Source of the DNA: Enterococcus sp. MMGLQ5-1
GTDB lineage: Bacteria; Bacillota; Bacilli; Lactobacillales; Streptococcaceae
Length of the DNA stretch: 64,000 nt
Assembly (NCBI RefSeq): GCF_013155265.1
Contig: NZ_JABJXU010000003.1
Location: 124,001 to 188,000 of the forward strand
Reading direction: 5' to 3'
A program made the translations under genes and the position numbers. The notes beneath the pieces were generated by a model, which was given only the letters and a program-made list of their open reading frames with translations, did not search any database and was not told where the DNA came from. Shown here in pieces: positions 26,546 through 36,800 of this stretch (the first letter of the stretch is position 1; each line of letters opens with the position of its first letter).

Positions 26546-27373
26546 TTGAACAAAAAAATAAGTTTAAAAATGTTTATTTTATTAATTTTTCTAACAGTAT
26601 TAGCAATTTTCACACTTGTACCATTTTTTTGGATGATTAGTTCGTCGTTCAAGACTAATAACGAAGTCTTTACTGTACCGATTCGTTGGATTCCAGCGAC
26701 CTTTCATCCGGAGAATTATTCTATTATCTGGGAGCGCATTCCGTTAGCTACCTTCTTTAAAAATACAGCATTTTTAAGTATTGTCATTACCTTAATTCAG
26801 TTGTTTACAAGCAGTTTTGCTGCATATGGCTTTTCAAAGATGCATTTTAAGGGCCGTGATTTTCTTTTCTTAGCCTACATTGGTACTATCGCTGTGCCTT
26901 GGCAAAGCTATATGATTCCACAATTTATTATGATGCGTAGTCTTGGTTTATCTGACACATTGATGTCACTTATCTTATTGCAAGCATTTAGTGCTTTTGG
27001 GGTATTTTTATTACGTCAATATTACATGACAATTCCTGATTCATTAAGTGAAAGTGCAAGAATAGATGGACTATCTGAATGGGGGATTTATCGTAGAATT
27101 ATCCTTCCTTTGGTTAAACCAGCGTTAGCTTCCCTTACCATTATTACTTTTGTTAATACGTGGAATGATTATATGGGACCTTTTATTTATTTGTCAAGTA
27201 CAGAAAACAAAACGATTCAACTGGGGTTGAAAATGTTTGTTGGCCTCTATGATGCAGAATACGCTTTAATTATGGCTGCTTCAGTTGTTTCAATATTACC
27301 AGTAGGTATCTTATTCTTATCTATGCAAAAATATTTTGTAGAAGGTATTGCATCTTCGGGTGTGAAAGGATGA
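26546..27373 (+). CDS. ABC sugar transporter permease (MalG/LacG type)
   Basis: A 275-residue membrane permease partner. It has six hydrophobic segments and the EAA loop ESARIDGLSEWGIYRRIILP. PFFWMISSSFKTNNEVF after the first segment is characteristic of the CUT1 family. TTG 26546 is the start, 8 bases after AGGAGG. The gene lies 12 bases after its partner. Confidence 0.93.
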   Translation: MNKKISLKMFILLIFLTVLAIFTLVPFFWMISSSFKTNNEVFTVPIRWIPATFHPENYSIIWERIPLATFFKNTAFLSIVITLIQLFTSSFAAYGFSKMHFKGRDFLFLAYIGTIAVPWQSYMIPQFIMMRSLGLSDTLMSLILLQAFSAFGVFLLRQYYMTIPDSLSESARIDGLSEWGIYRRIILPLVKPALASLTIITFVNTWNDYMGPFIYLSSTENKTIQLGLKMFVGLYDAEYALIMAASVVSILPVGILFLSMQKYFVEGIASSGVKG

Positions 27374-27378
27374 TTTAA

Positions 27379-28047
27379 ATGTTTCGTTTCAAAAATCAGA
27401 CTTATGACAATAATATTTACATGAAGTGGATTTATTATCTCTATTGTGGCTTAATGATGAATCTTGGTTTATTAATCTTAAATTTACCTTTTTTCGGTGT
27501 GGCAAATTTTCTAGCAATCGCACCGGAAAACCTAGGGATTTTCGTTTTGTCAACGATTCTTTTCTATCCCGCAATAATCATTATATTTGCAGCGATGGAT
27601 CATTATCGTATTTATGGTGAGATTGAATCCTTTAAATTTTTCTTTCAAATTGGCTTAAAAAAATATGGTTTAAAGGGTTTTAAATATGGTATTTGTTTAA
27701 CCTTGATGCTCTTTATTACAATAAGTGATGCATTGCTGTTCTATCACTTACCATTTGCGAAAATTACAGTGCCTTTTTTTATCTTATTGAGTGTTTTAGC
27801 AATTGCATTCACGATTAATTTGTTGTATTTCAGAGTTCGTAATTATACAGCTAGTTTAAAAGATATCATGCGAATCTCAATTTATTATTTATTAAGAAAA
27901 TGGTATGTCAGCTTACTTAATCTAGGTCTCTTTTTTTCAATGATGGCCTTGATGATTCTTAAACCACAATTTGGTTTTATTTTAACACCAGTCTTATTTA
28001 TTGGAACGATTTTTTTGAATTGCAGTAAGCTACATCAACAAAAATAG
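27379..28047 (+). CDS. DUF624 (YesL-like) membrane protein
   Basis: A 222-residue integral membrane protein with about five hydrophobic segments (around residues 15-40, 48-75, 105-125, 130-150 and 180-210). It fits the DUF624 family, typified by YesL of the Bacillus rhamnogalacturonan locus, whose members are encoded beside CUT1 sugar permeases. Its molecular role is unknown; an auxiliary function in oligosaccharide uptake is usually assumed from location. It lies 5 bases after the second permease gene, so it is co-transcribed. Confidence 0.8.
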   Translation: MFRFKNQTYDNNIYMKWIYYLYCGLMMNLGLLILNLPFFGVANFLAIAPENLGIFVLSTILFYPAIIIIFAAMDHYRIYGEIESFKFFFQIGLKKYGLKGFKYGICLTLMLFITISDALLFYHLPFAKITVPFFILLSVLAIAFTINLLYFRVRNYTASLKDIMRISIYYLLRKWYVSLLNLGLFFSMMALMILKPQFGFILTPVLFIGTIFLNCSKLHQQK

Positions 28048-28058
28048 AAGGTATTTTT

Positions 28059-29438
28059 ATGCTCAAACAAAAAAGAGCGTTCGGTATCAAGGATTTATTT
28101 GGCTATTTAATGGGTGATTTTGGTTGTAATATGAGTTTTAATTTAATTTCGACCTATCTGTTTATTTTCACCACTCAATATATTGGTATTAAACTATCAC
28201 ATTATGCCATCTTGATTTTTGGCTGTCAGCTTGCTGACGCTTTAAACGCACCGTTTATTGGACAGATAGTTAATCACTCAAAAGTAAATAAGCATGGTGA
28301 TAAATTTAAGCCTTGGTGTTTATATGGTGGTGTGCTTTTGGCATTTTTGCCAATATTAATTTTTGTTAACTATCAAGACTTACCCTATATTGCTCGTATC
28401 ATATGGTTTGTGATTTTTTATCTATTGTGGATTATTGTTTTTTCAGTGGTTAATGTACCGTATGGTGCTATGGCGACAGTGATTACTGATAAACCAAATG
28501 AAAGATCATCCTTATCTATTTGGCGAAGCTGGGGACAGTATATTGCAACAACACTTATTTCGATTTTTTTACCATTATTTGTTTATAAAAAAATGATTAA
28601 TTCAAAGCAAAATGTCAGTGTATTTATTGGCAATCGAATGATTATTGTCGCAATTATTTTAGGTGTAATTGCTTTAATTAGTTTTATTTTACTTTTTTTA
28701 AATGTCACAGAACGATTCTCCAGCAATCAAGAAAGGGCTAAGGTTAGCTATCGAGCATTGTTTCGACTTTTTATCCAGAATCGGGCGATGGTTGTAATCA
28801 CCTTGATCAGTATGGTTCAAATTATTTTTATTAATAGTGCTGGCACTCTGGGACAGTTGACTTTTCAAGTTTATTTTAAAGATGGCAGATTAAATTCATT
28901 TTATGCGATTGTAACTCTAACGCCTTTGATTGTTGGGACAATTGTTGGCAATCAATTATTGGAAAAATATACAAGGTATCAAATTGTAACGTATTTATTA
29001 CCAGTGAGCGCAATAATTAGTTTTATGATGGTTATTTTACCGATCAAGCAGCCTTTTATCTGGCTTGGCTTACAAACGATAGCTAATAGTTTTGCATTTG
29101 GTTTATTTATTTATACTTGGGCCTTCGTTGCCGAAAGTATTGATTATCAAGAAAAGATTAAGGGCAAGAAAAATGAAGCACTCTTATATTCGATGTATAC
29201 CATGTTTAGAAAGATGAGTAATGGTTTAGGACAAGCATTGATACCATTGACTTTATCAATTGCTTTACCAACTTTTGAAATTGCTGTGCCAACTACTTGG
29301 GGTGATTATGACGGCCTAATTTTAAAATGTTTAACAGCAGCCTTTCCAGTAATCGGTTTTATGCTGATATTTATTTTATTTAAATTTTATTATCCACTTA
29401 ACAAAGAATTTTCGTTTGAAAGGCGGGAAAAATTGTGA
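28059..29438 (+). CDS. GPH-family sugar:cation symporter
   Basis: A 459-residue major-facilitator-type transporter of the glycoside-pentoside-hexuronide family with about twelve membrane segments. The N-terminal LFGYLMGDFGCNMSFNL and the DKFKPWCLYGG loop are typical. It gives the locus a second, ion-coupled importer beside the ABC system, possibly for shorter or monomeric uronates or for a released sugar. It lies 11 bases after the DUF624 gene and overlaps the next gene by 4 bases. Confidence 0.88.
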   Translation: MLKQKRAFGIKDLFGYLMGDFGCNMSFNLISTYLFIFTTQYIGIKLSHYAILIFGCQLADALNAPFIGQIVNHSKVNKHGDKFKPWCLYGGVLLAFLPILIFVNYQDLPYIARIIWFVIFYLLWIIVFSVVNVPYGAMATVITDKPNERSSLSIWRSWGQYIATTLISIFLPLFVYKKMINSKQNVSVFIGNRMIIVAIILGVIALISFILLFLNVTERFSSNQERAKVSYRALFRLFIQNRAMVVITLISMVQIIFINSAGTLGQLTFQVYFKDGRLNSFYAIVTLTPLIVGTIVGNQLLEKYTRYQIVTYLLPVSAIISFMMVILPIKQPFIWLGLQTIANSFAFGLFIYTWAFVAESIDYQEKIKGKKNEALLYSMYTMFRKMSNGLGQALIPLTLSIALPTFEIAVPTTWGDYDGLILKCLTAAFPVIGFMLIFILFKFYYPLNKEFSFERREKL

Positions 29439-30274
29439 AGCTAACCTTATCTATTCTAGATGAAAATAATCAAGTTAAACTAGCTAAAAATGATTATGAA
29501 ACATTCTTAAAGCCCATGCAGGCAACAGGAGAAGATTTTGTCTATCTAGCAACCCAACTTTTGCCTATCCAAAATGGCGATTCAATTACTTTAACTCTTG
29601 AACAACCAAATCAATACCTGATGGTTAAGCTAGATGAAACCTTGGAGGAAACTTTAATTTTTGTGAAAGGTACCTCATGGCGCTATCAGCCAATGCTATC
29701 AACTAACGGTTTGGAAGCGATTTGTGAAAATGCATTTCGAGCAAAACGTCATTATCTACAAGTACGTTTGGCAAGAGCTTTTGAAATAAAACAGTATCGC
29801 AATTTGTCATTCAATCCTCATGATCAAAAAGAAGATAGTCTCGCTTATCCCCATGCCTATGCTAATATTGAAACTCGAAACGATGCAACATTTTTCGCTA
29901 GAAATGCGATTGATGGTATTTTTGCAAATAATAGTCATGGCTCATATCCTTATCAATCGTGGGGGATTAATCAACAGCAGGATGCGGCTTTAACAATAGA
30001 TTTTGGGCGAAAGGTTTTGATTGATAAAATCGGTTTAACGTTGCGTTCTGACTTTCCGCATGATAGCTATTGGACAAAAGCTTCAGTTGTTTTTGATGAT
30101 AAGGTAGAAAAAGAATTTACAACAATTAAAAGCAGTGTACCCCAATATTTTAATTTTGAAGCAATTGAAATAAGTAAGGTTACGCTCACAAAGCTGATAA
30201 AGAGTGACCAAGATCACTCACCTTTTCCGGCCTTGACGCAAATTGAATGCTTTGGTTATAACCTTGATAATTAG
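29435..30274 (+). CDS. Cytoplasmic discoidin-like (F5/8 type C) protein
   Basis: A 279-residue protein with no signal peptide. The first 120 residues are beta-rich and unassigned; the second half (about residues 140-275) looks like a discoidin/galactose-binding jelly-roll with ARNAIDGIFANNSHG, QSWGINQQQDAALTIDFG and LIDKIGLTLRSDFPHDSYW. Such folds usually bind carbohydrates outside the cell, so a cytoplasmic copy is unusual. It might bind imported oligosaccharides or have an unrecognised enzymatic role. GTG 29435 overlaps the symporter stop, indicating tight coupling. Confidence 0.65.
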   Translation: MKLTLSILDENNQVKLAKNDYETFLKPMQATGEDFVYLATQLLPIQNGDSITLTLEQPNQYLMVKLDETLEETLIFVKGTSWRYQPMLSTNGLEAICENAFRAKRHYLQVRLARAFEIKQYRNLSFNPHDQKEDSLAYPHAYANIETRNDATFFARNAIDGIFANNSHGSYPYQSWGINQQQDAALTIDFGRKVLIDKIGLTLRSDFPHDSYWTKASVVFDDKVEKEFTTIKSSVPQYFNFEAIEISKVTLTKLIKSDQDHSPFPALTQIECFGYNLDN

Positions 30275-30293
30275 AAAATGAAGGGCGGTTACT

Positions 30294-30941
30294 TTGAAAA
30301 AAATGAACATTTTATCCAAGCTAAAACAAATCGGTGTGATTGCAGTTGTTAGAGGTGCTACAGCTGATGCAGCGCTTAATTCCTCAGATGCGATTATTGC
30401 TGGCGGTATGAAGGGGATTGAATTGACCTTTACAGTGCCAAATGCTGATCAAGCGATTGCCAAATTGGTTGAAAAATATCGCTCAGATTCTGAGGTGGTA
30501 ATTGGTGCAGGAACGGTTTTAGATGCTGTGACCGCTCGATTAGCGATTATGGCGGGTGCAGAATTTATTGTTAGTCCAACTTTTGATTTGGAGACGGCTG
30601 AAATCTGCAATCTGTATCAAATTCCATATTTGCCGGGCTGCATGACAATTACCGAAATAAAGACCGCCTTAAAGGCTGGTGTTGATATTATTAAGCTTTT
30701 CCCAGGTAATGCGTTTGGTCCTTCAATTATTAGTGCCTTTAAAGCGCCTCTGCCACAGTTAAATATCATGCCAACCGGTGGTGTTTCACTTGATAACCTC
30801 GAGGACTGGTTTAAGGCAGGTGTTGTCGCTGTCGGTGTTGGTGGTAATTTATTAAAACCAGCTGAAACAGGAGATTATGAAGCTGTGACTGCGGTTGCCA
30901 AGCAATACGTTGATAAATATCGGTCGATTCAGGGGGTGTAA
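30294..30941 (+). CDS. eda: 2-keto-3-deoxy-6-phosphogluconate (KDPG) aldolase
   Basis: A 215-residue class I aldolase that splits KDPG into pyruvate and glyceraldehyde 3-phosphate, the last step of unsaturated-uronate catabolism. The Schiff-base lysine lies in DIIKLFPGNAFGP (about residue 136), and IGAGTVLD, SPTFDLE and PTGGVSLDN are family signatures. TTG 30294 follows AGGGCGG; an ATG three codons later is a weaker alternative. It is directly followed by kdgK. Confidence 0.93.
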   Translation: MKKMNILSKLKQIGVIAVVRGATADAALNSSDAIIAGGMKGIELTFTVPNADQAIAKLVEKYRSDSEVVIGAGTVLDAVTARLAIMAGAEFIVSPTFDLETAEICNLYQIPYLPGCMTITEIKTALKAGVDIIKLFPGNAFGPSIISAFKAPLPQLNIMPTGGVSLDNLEDWFKAGVVAVGVGGNLLKPAETGDYEAVTAVAKQYVDKYRSIQGV

Positions 30942-30942
30942 A

Positions 30943-31902
30943 ATGAGTGAATTTATCACCCTTGGTGAACCTTTGGCAGTATTTGCTTCACAAGACTGTG
31001 ATGTACCCTTGAGCGAAGCAATTCATTTTCAAAAGTTTTTAGCAGGTGCGGAGTTAAATGTTGCGATTGGGGTGGCAAGGCTAGGTCATACGACTCAATA
31101 TATTAGCCAAGTCGGCGAGGATGCTTTTGGCCAATTTATTTTAAATGAAATTAATCAACACGGCGTTGGCTCAGATTATATTGAAACAACTGCTACCAAT
31201 CCAACTGGCTTTTATTTTAAAGAAAAGGTTTCAACAGGTGATCCTAAGGTTGAATATTATCGCAAAGGTTCGGCAGCGGCTCATCTCAATAGCGATTATT
31301 TAAAAAATGTGAATTTGAGTCAGGTCAAAATTGCGCACCTTTCAGGTATTATGGCGGCAATTTCAGAATTTGGCTTAAAAGCAGTTGACGAATTGTTTGA
31401 CTTACTTAATCAACAGGGCATTCAGACGACTTTTGATCCAAATCTCAGACCCGCCTTATGGTCATCAGAGGATGTGATGGTTAAAACTTTAAATGAATTG
31501 GCTAAGAAAGCAGTGATTGTACTACCCGGTGTTAATGAGGGAAAAATCCTAGTAGGGACAGATGATTTAGAAGCGATTGCTGATTTTTATCTTGACCAGA
31601 GTACGATTACCCAGACTGTGATTGTTAAAAATGGCTCAAAAGGCGCCTTGGTCAAGGTTAGAGGTGAGCAGCCATACGCTGTATCTGCCTTTAAGGTTGA
31701 GCGAGTGGTGGATACAGTTGGTGCAGGTGATGGCTTTGCGGTTGGCTTGATTTCAGGTCTACTAGAAAAATTGCCGTTAAAATCAGCGGTTGAGCGTGCC
31801 TGTGCGATTGGGGCACGAGCAGTTCAATATCCGGGCGATAATGATGGTTATCCAACGCCAAGTGAATTAGTTGAATTTTTAAAAACAAACGAAGGAGTGT
31901 AA
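30943..31902 (+). CDS. kdgK: 2-keto-3-deoxygluconate (KDG) kinase
   Basis: A 319-residue PfkB-family kinase that converts KDG to KDPG. The GAELNVAIGVARLGH segment at the N-terminus, DPNLRPALW (about residue 165), and the C-terminal catalytic DTVGAGDGFAVGL with the base Asp are diagnostic. ATG 30943 is chosen because it follows GGGGG and begins right after the eda stop; an in-frame ATG 16 codons upstream would overlap eda. The KduI gene begins 4 bases after its stop. Confidence 0.92.
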   Translation: MSEFITLGEPLAVFASQDCDVPLSEAIHFQKFLAGAELNVAIGVARLGHTTQYISQVGEDAFGQFILNEINQHGVGSDYIETTATNPTGFYFKEKVSTGDPKVEYYRKGSAAAHLNSDYLKNVNLSQVKIAHLSGIMAAISEFGLKAVDELFDLLNQQGIQTTFDPNLRPALWSSEDVMVKTLNELAKKAVIVLPGVNEGKILVGTDDLEAIADFYLDQSTITQTVIVKNGSKGALVKVRGEQPYAVSAFKVERVVDTVGAGDGFAVGLISGLLEKLPLKSAVERACAIGARAVQYPGDNDGYPTPSELVEFLKTNEGV

Positions 31903-31906
31903 AGTA

Positions 31907-32746
31907 ATGCAAAACATGGAAACACGCTATACCCATAGTCCACTAGATATTCAACACTATTCAACAGAGGAATTACGTCGTGAATTTTTAGTTGAACAGG
32001 TTTTTGTACCCGGTGAAATTAATCTGACCTATACGCACAATGACCGCATGATTTTTGGTGGTGTGACCCCAGCGACTGAACCATTAGAAATTGTTCTTTC
32101 AACAGAGCTTGGTGTGGATTATTTCTTAGAACGCCGTGAATTAGGTGTCATTAATATCGGTGGTCCTGGTAAAGTCACGATTGACGGTCAAACAGAGTCG
32201 ATGGTTAAACAAGATGGCTATTATATTGGTAAAGAAACACGCCAAGTTGTTTTTGCAAGTGACGATGCGGCTAATCCTGCTAAATTCTATATTAGCTCAA
32301 CGCCTGCTCATCATAAATATCCTAATGTCAAAATAAGCATTAATGATATTGTACCAATGGCGACAGGTGAAGGTAAAACGATGAATGAACGGAAAATCTT
32401 CCAGTATATTCATCCCAATGTTTGCGAATCTTGTCAATTACAGATGGGGTATACGATTCTAGCAGAGGGCTCAAGCTGGAATACGATGCCATGTCATACG
32501 CATGAACGTCGAATGGAGGCTTATGTTTACTTTGACTTAGCCAGTCCCAATAAAGTCTTTCATATGATGGGCAAGCCAGATGAAACGAAGCATTTAGTCG
32601 TTGATAATGAGCAAGCGATTATTAGTCCAAGCTGGTCAATTCATTCTGGTGTGGGCACCAGTAATTATAGCTTCATTTGGGCTATGTGTGGCGAAAATAT
32701 TACCTATACTGACATGGATATGGTAGATATGGCTGATTTGAAGTAA
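31907..32746 (+). CDS. kduI: 5-keto-4-deoxyuronate isomerase
   Basis: A 279-residue double-cupin zinc enzyme that isomerises 4-deoxy-5-ketouronate (DKI) to 2,5-diketo-3-deoxygluconate (DKII). YFLERRELGVINIGG and the zinc-site region TMPCHTHERRMEAY, together with the C-terminal SPSWSIHSGVGTSNYSFIW, match KduI closely. The length equals the usual family length. Start ATG 31907 follows GAAGGAG; ATG 31916 is a possible alternative. It shares the operon with eda and kdgK and is separated from kduD by a large palindrome. Confidence 0.95.
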   Translation: MQNMETRYTHSPLDIQHYSTEELRREFLVEQVFVPGEINLTYTHNDRMIFGGVTPATEPLEIVLSTELGVDYFLERRELGVINIGGPGKVTIDGQTESMVKQDGYYIGKETRQVVFASDDAANPAKFYISSTPAHHKYPNVKISINDIVPMATGEGKTMNERKIFQYIHPNVCESCQLQMGYTILAEGSSWNTMPCHTHERRMEAYVYFDLASPNKVFHMMGKPDETKHLVVDNEQAIISPSWSIHSGVGTSNYSFIWAMCGENITYTDMDMVDMADLK

Positions 32747-32753
32747 TCAAGGT

Positions 32754-32869
32754 GCTAAATGCTTTTGCTCAGAAAATCTGTGACAGCGAAAATGATTGTT
32801 TATTCAGTCAAGCGTTCTTGGCTTGACCAATCATTACAGCAGTCATCAGATTTTCTAAAGCAATTTAGC
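32754..32869. repeat. 116-base imperfect palindrome between kduI and kduD
   Basis: Arms read GCTAAATGCTTT, AGAAAATCTG, AATGATTG and GTCAAGC on the left and GCTTGAC, CAATCATT, CAGATTTTCT and AAAGCAATTTAGC on the right, around a 7-base loop (32814-32820). The RNA could fold into one very long hairpin with small bulges. No T tract follows, so it is not a standard terminator. It may stabilise the upstream message, attenuate kduD, or be a small palindromic insertion. Confidence 0.75.
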
Positions 32870-32917
32870 CCGTAATCGCTAAACGGTCGTTTCAGCATTT
32901 TAAATAAGGAGGAAAAA

Positions 32918-33721
32918 ATGACTTTTGAATTAAATAACTTTAGATTAGACGGTAAAATTGCTTTAGTAACAGGTGCGGTTTATGGAATTGGCTTTGCCTT
33001 GGCGGAAAGCTTCGCTAAAGCAGGCGCAACAATTGTCTTTAACGACAGGACACAAGAAGGGGTTGATAAAGGATTAGCCGCCTATCAGGAAAAAGGGATT
33101 GTGGCACATGGCTATGTTTGTGACGTAACCGATGAAGCTGGCATTCAAGCTATGGTCAAACAAATTGAAGCTGAGGTTGGTATTGTTGATATTTTAGTTA
33201 ATAATGCTGGGATTATTAAACGCGTACCAATGCTTGAAATGAGTGCAGCTGATTTCCGTCAAGTAATTGATGTCGACTTGAATGCGCCTTTTATTGTATC
33301 TAAGGCAGTGATTCCTGGCATGATTAAAAATGGTGGTGGTAAAATCATCAATATCTGTTCAATGATGTCAGAGCTCGGTCGTGAAACCGTTTCAGCCTAT
33401 GCGGCAGCCAAGGGTGGTTTAAAAATGTTGACCCGTAATATTGCCTCAGAATATGGTCAATATAATATTCAGTGTAATGGGATTGGGCCTGGTTATATTG
33501 CGACACCACAAACAGCGCCGCTTCGTGAAAAGCAAGCAGATGGCTCTCGTCATCCCTTTGATCAATTTATTATCGCTAAAACACCTGCAGAGCGTTGGGG
33601 TACAGCGGAAGATTTGCAGGGTCCAGCCGTTTTCTTAGCTAGCTCAGCTTCAGATTTTGTTAATGGTCATGTACTTTATGTCGATGGTGGGATTTTGGCA
33701 TATATCGGAAAACAGCCTTAG
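32918..33721 (+). CDS. kduD: 2-keto-3-deoxygluconate (2,5-diketo form) 5-dehydrogenase, SDR family
   Basis: A 267-residue short-chain dehydrogenase that reduces DKII to KDG. The NAD-binding motif reads TGAVYGIG (residues 19-26), NNAG lies near residue 91, and the catalytic Tyr and Lys are in SAYAAAKGG. Closest in character to the KduD/gluconate 5-dehydrogenase group of streptococcal uronate operons. AAGGAGGA precedes the start. A terminator follows the stop, so it ends the uronate operon. Confidence 0.92.
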   Translation: MTFELNNFRLDGKIALVTGAVYGIGFALAESFAKAGATIVFNDRTQEGVDKGLAAYQEKGIVAHGYVCDVTDEAGIQAMVKQIEAEVGIVDILVNNAGIIKRVPMLEMSAADFRQVIDVDLNAPFIVSKAVIPGMIKNGGGKIINICSMMSELGRETVSAYAAAKGGLKMLTRNIASEYGQYNIQCNGIGPGYIATPQTAPLREKQADGSRHPFDQFIIAKTPAERWGTAEDLQGPAVFLASSASDFVNGHVLYVDGGILAYIGKQP

Positions 33722-33739
33722 TTAAAAAGTTAATGATCC

Positions 33740-33767
33740 AAACTGCTAATCAGCAGTTTGTTTTTTT
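33740..33767 (+). terminator. Terminator of the uronate operon
   Basis: AAACTGCT and AGCAGTTT form a perfect 8-base stem with a 4-base loop, followed by a run of seven T residues. Confidence 0.9.
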
Positions 33768-33773
33768 ATAAAA

Positions 33774-33787
33774 TGTAAGCGTTTGCA
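33774..33787 (+). promoter_or_regulatory. cre box upstream of the surface GH59 gene
   Basis: TGTAAGCGTTTGCA matches the CcpA catabolite-responsive element consensus closely and lies 54 bases before the start codon. It overlaps a possible -35 (TTGCAA, 33783-33788), suggesting glucose repression of the surface enzyme. Confidence 0.8.
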
Positions 33788-33841
33788 ATAAATGCAGTAA
33801 TATGTTTAAGATGAAATCTAAAATATAAGGAGAATGGTTAA

Positions 33842-36800
33842 ATGAAAGAAGGTAGCAAATTATTTCGGATTTTTTTGATAAGTTTGATTGTTTCCAATCA
33901 GTGCTTGGCGATAGGCTCAGAGCCATTCAGAGCTGTTGCTGAGGCTTTAAATCCTGAACCAACAGGGGCAGTTGCCCATTATCCTTTAAATAAAACAACA
34001 GAATATAACGATAGCATTAATTCGAGTGAAGTTTTGCCTACGGGTAGTAACGTGACATTTAATGATGATTATGTATCATTAGTTAATAATAATAATGCGA
34101 ATGAGGGACATATTGCGGGTGATACGCCAGCCTCTGCCAAAGTTTCAGGGGATTATATCAGCTTTACTTTTGATGCCAAGCTTAATGCAACACAATCTAG
34201 AAATACTTATACGCAGGATCGAGCGATGTTTATTTATGGTGGCAAGACAGATTATTTGCAAAATAGTATCTCAATTCGTCCCTATTGGAATCGTGATACT
34301 GGTAAATCAGCGGTTGTTATCAGACAAGCAAATTCGGATGCCATTGTTGCTGAATTTGATTTGCCGGCAGCTGACGCCTGGCATAATTATGCCTTGAGTT
34401 TAGATGGCGGTAATGACGGTAAACTCAAGCTATGGGTTGATGGAACGAAGGTAGTTGAAGTAGCGGCTAATGGGATTGGTGCTGATGAAATTGGAAATAG
34501 CGTAATTCGTTTGAATCGTTGGGGAATGAATAGTAATCCTAACCTTGATCTGCATTATCGTGATTTAAGAATTTATAATGTTGCATTACCTGATGAGACT
34601 GTGGCGTCTGTTACCAATGAAAATCTTGATTTTAGCTTTGAACAATTGAAAAATGATTTAGGTTTTAAAACAGGTGATACAGTTAAAGAGCATTTAAAAT
34701 TGATTTCCGGTAATGGTATCAGCTGGACTTCAACAGATGAAACAGCGATTTCAACCTCTGGGGTGGTTACTCGTGGTGCGACAGCTAAAAATGTCAATTT
34801 AACAGTCAGCTATCGTGGTAAAGCTGAAACCTATGCGCTTAAAGTGCCAAAACAGGTTGAAGGTAAGGAAATTACAATTGATGGTTCAGTTATTGATACA
34901 GAAAATACTTTTAAAGGTTTTGGCACTGTAACCTGCAATAATACTTCACGCTTATTGTTGGACTATAAGGAAGAACACCCAACAGCGTATTGGGAAATTA
35001 TGAATAAATTGTTTAATCCGACAACGGGTGCAGGGATTGACCACATTAAAGTAGAATTAGGCGCTGATGTGAACTCGTCCTCTGGTGCAGAGCCTGCGAC
35101 TATGCGCTATTTAGATGAGCCAGCAAATGTTGTTCGTGGCGCAGGGTTTACCTTTGCTAATGATGCAAAAACGATTAATCCACATATTACAACCGAAATT
35201 CTACGCTGGGGTGAGCCTCGTTTTTCTTGGAATGGTTCTAAAAATACTGATTATTCAGCAAAATATGCTTGGTACAAAAATACGATTGATGCAGTTAAAG
35301 CAGAATTTGGCTGGTCATTAGATTATGTTGGCTTATCGCAAAATGAACGTGCACAGAATAATAATAAAAATGAAGATAAGTGGTTAATTTATTATTTAGA
35401 ACAAATCAAAAAAGAATCAAATTATGAGCAGGACTATAAAAATATTAAATACGTCGCTTCTGATGGCTATAGAGATACAAAAACGATTGCAAGCTTGATG
35501 AATAATAATGCTTTGGTTAAAGCTGGAATTGATGTCATCAGTTATCATTACGGTCTATCTGGTTCAGCAGAATTAACGGCTTTACAAAATAGTTTGAGAA
35601 GTGCTGGCGAAAAAACGAAGGAGGTCTGGGTATCAGAAGGGATTGCCCCAATGATTAACTCCAGATATCGTTTGAATATGGAGCCCCAATACGGTGGTGT
35701 TGGTGGTACTGCTGGTACGGTTGATGTGGTACAGCGTATCGGTGCGGCCTATTCATGGGCAGGAGAAACAACCAATCCGCTCAAAGCAGTTTCCTTTGAT
35801 TTTCAGCCTGCTGTTGCAGCTTTTTATGAAGGCTCAAGTTATAATCCGAAGCATTTAATCAGTGCTTATGATCCTTGGTCAGGCTTTTATGAAGAAGATA
35901 GCGGTATTTCAGGTGTACGTCAGGTGATGAATTTTGCAAATACTAATCATACACGTTGGCAATATTTGCCAGAGGCAACCTTTAATGATGGTAATCATAG
36001 TGATGGTGGTATTGCGGCAGGAAGCGGGACTCATAATTATTTAACCTTAAAATCACCAGATAGTAATGATTATTCAACAATTTATACGAATAATACGGCG
36101 AATTCAAGAACCTATACCATTTCAGCACAAAATTTGGCAGGCAAAGAAAATAGTATCGTGCAGCTGTGGGAAACAAGAGGACCAGATCAAGGTCAGGCTT
36201 ATGATGCGAACTGGCTGCAAAATATTGGTAGTATCACACCAGAGGCTGGCGTCTACACGATTACAGTTAAACCATACTCAATTTTAACGGTAACGACTTT
36301 AGCCGCAGATGTGACAACACCTTATCAAGCAAAACAGGTTGATATATCTAAGGATACGATTTTAGCGTTGCCTTATACAGATGATTTTGAATATTCAGAT
36401 TATGTCAAGGATGATAAAGGTCGTGATTATGTTGAGCGTCGTGGTGGGACACCGAGATATACAACTGATCAAAATGGTGCTTTTGAAGTGACAAAAGAGG
36501 TAACTTATGCTGACAGGAATAATTCAACTAGCTATGCTGCTCGAAAAGCAGTCACCATTCCAGATCAAGCTGACCATGCTAATGTCCTGCAACAAAAAAT
36601 TACGACAGCCACAGTAGGTGCGCCTTGGGGTGTTTGGGGTGGTACTGATGGCGCAGACACTGATGGAACGAGCTATACTTGGCTTGGTGACCACCGCTGG
36701 ACGAATTATAAATATTCTTTCGATGCTTTATTAGATATGAACGCTGAACAACGTGCTGATCGGAAAAATTTTGTCCTACTTGGTGTTAGGCAGCTGAAAG

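Noticed and set aside
32754-32869. The long palindrome as an intrinsic terminator
   Set aside because: No run of T follows the right arm, and kduD downstream belongs to the same pathway and has no obvious promoter of its own.
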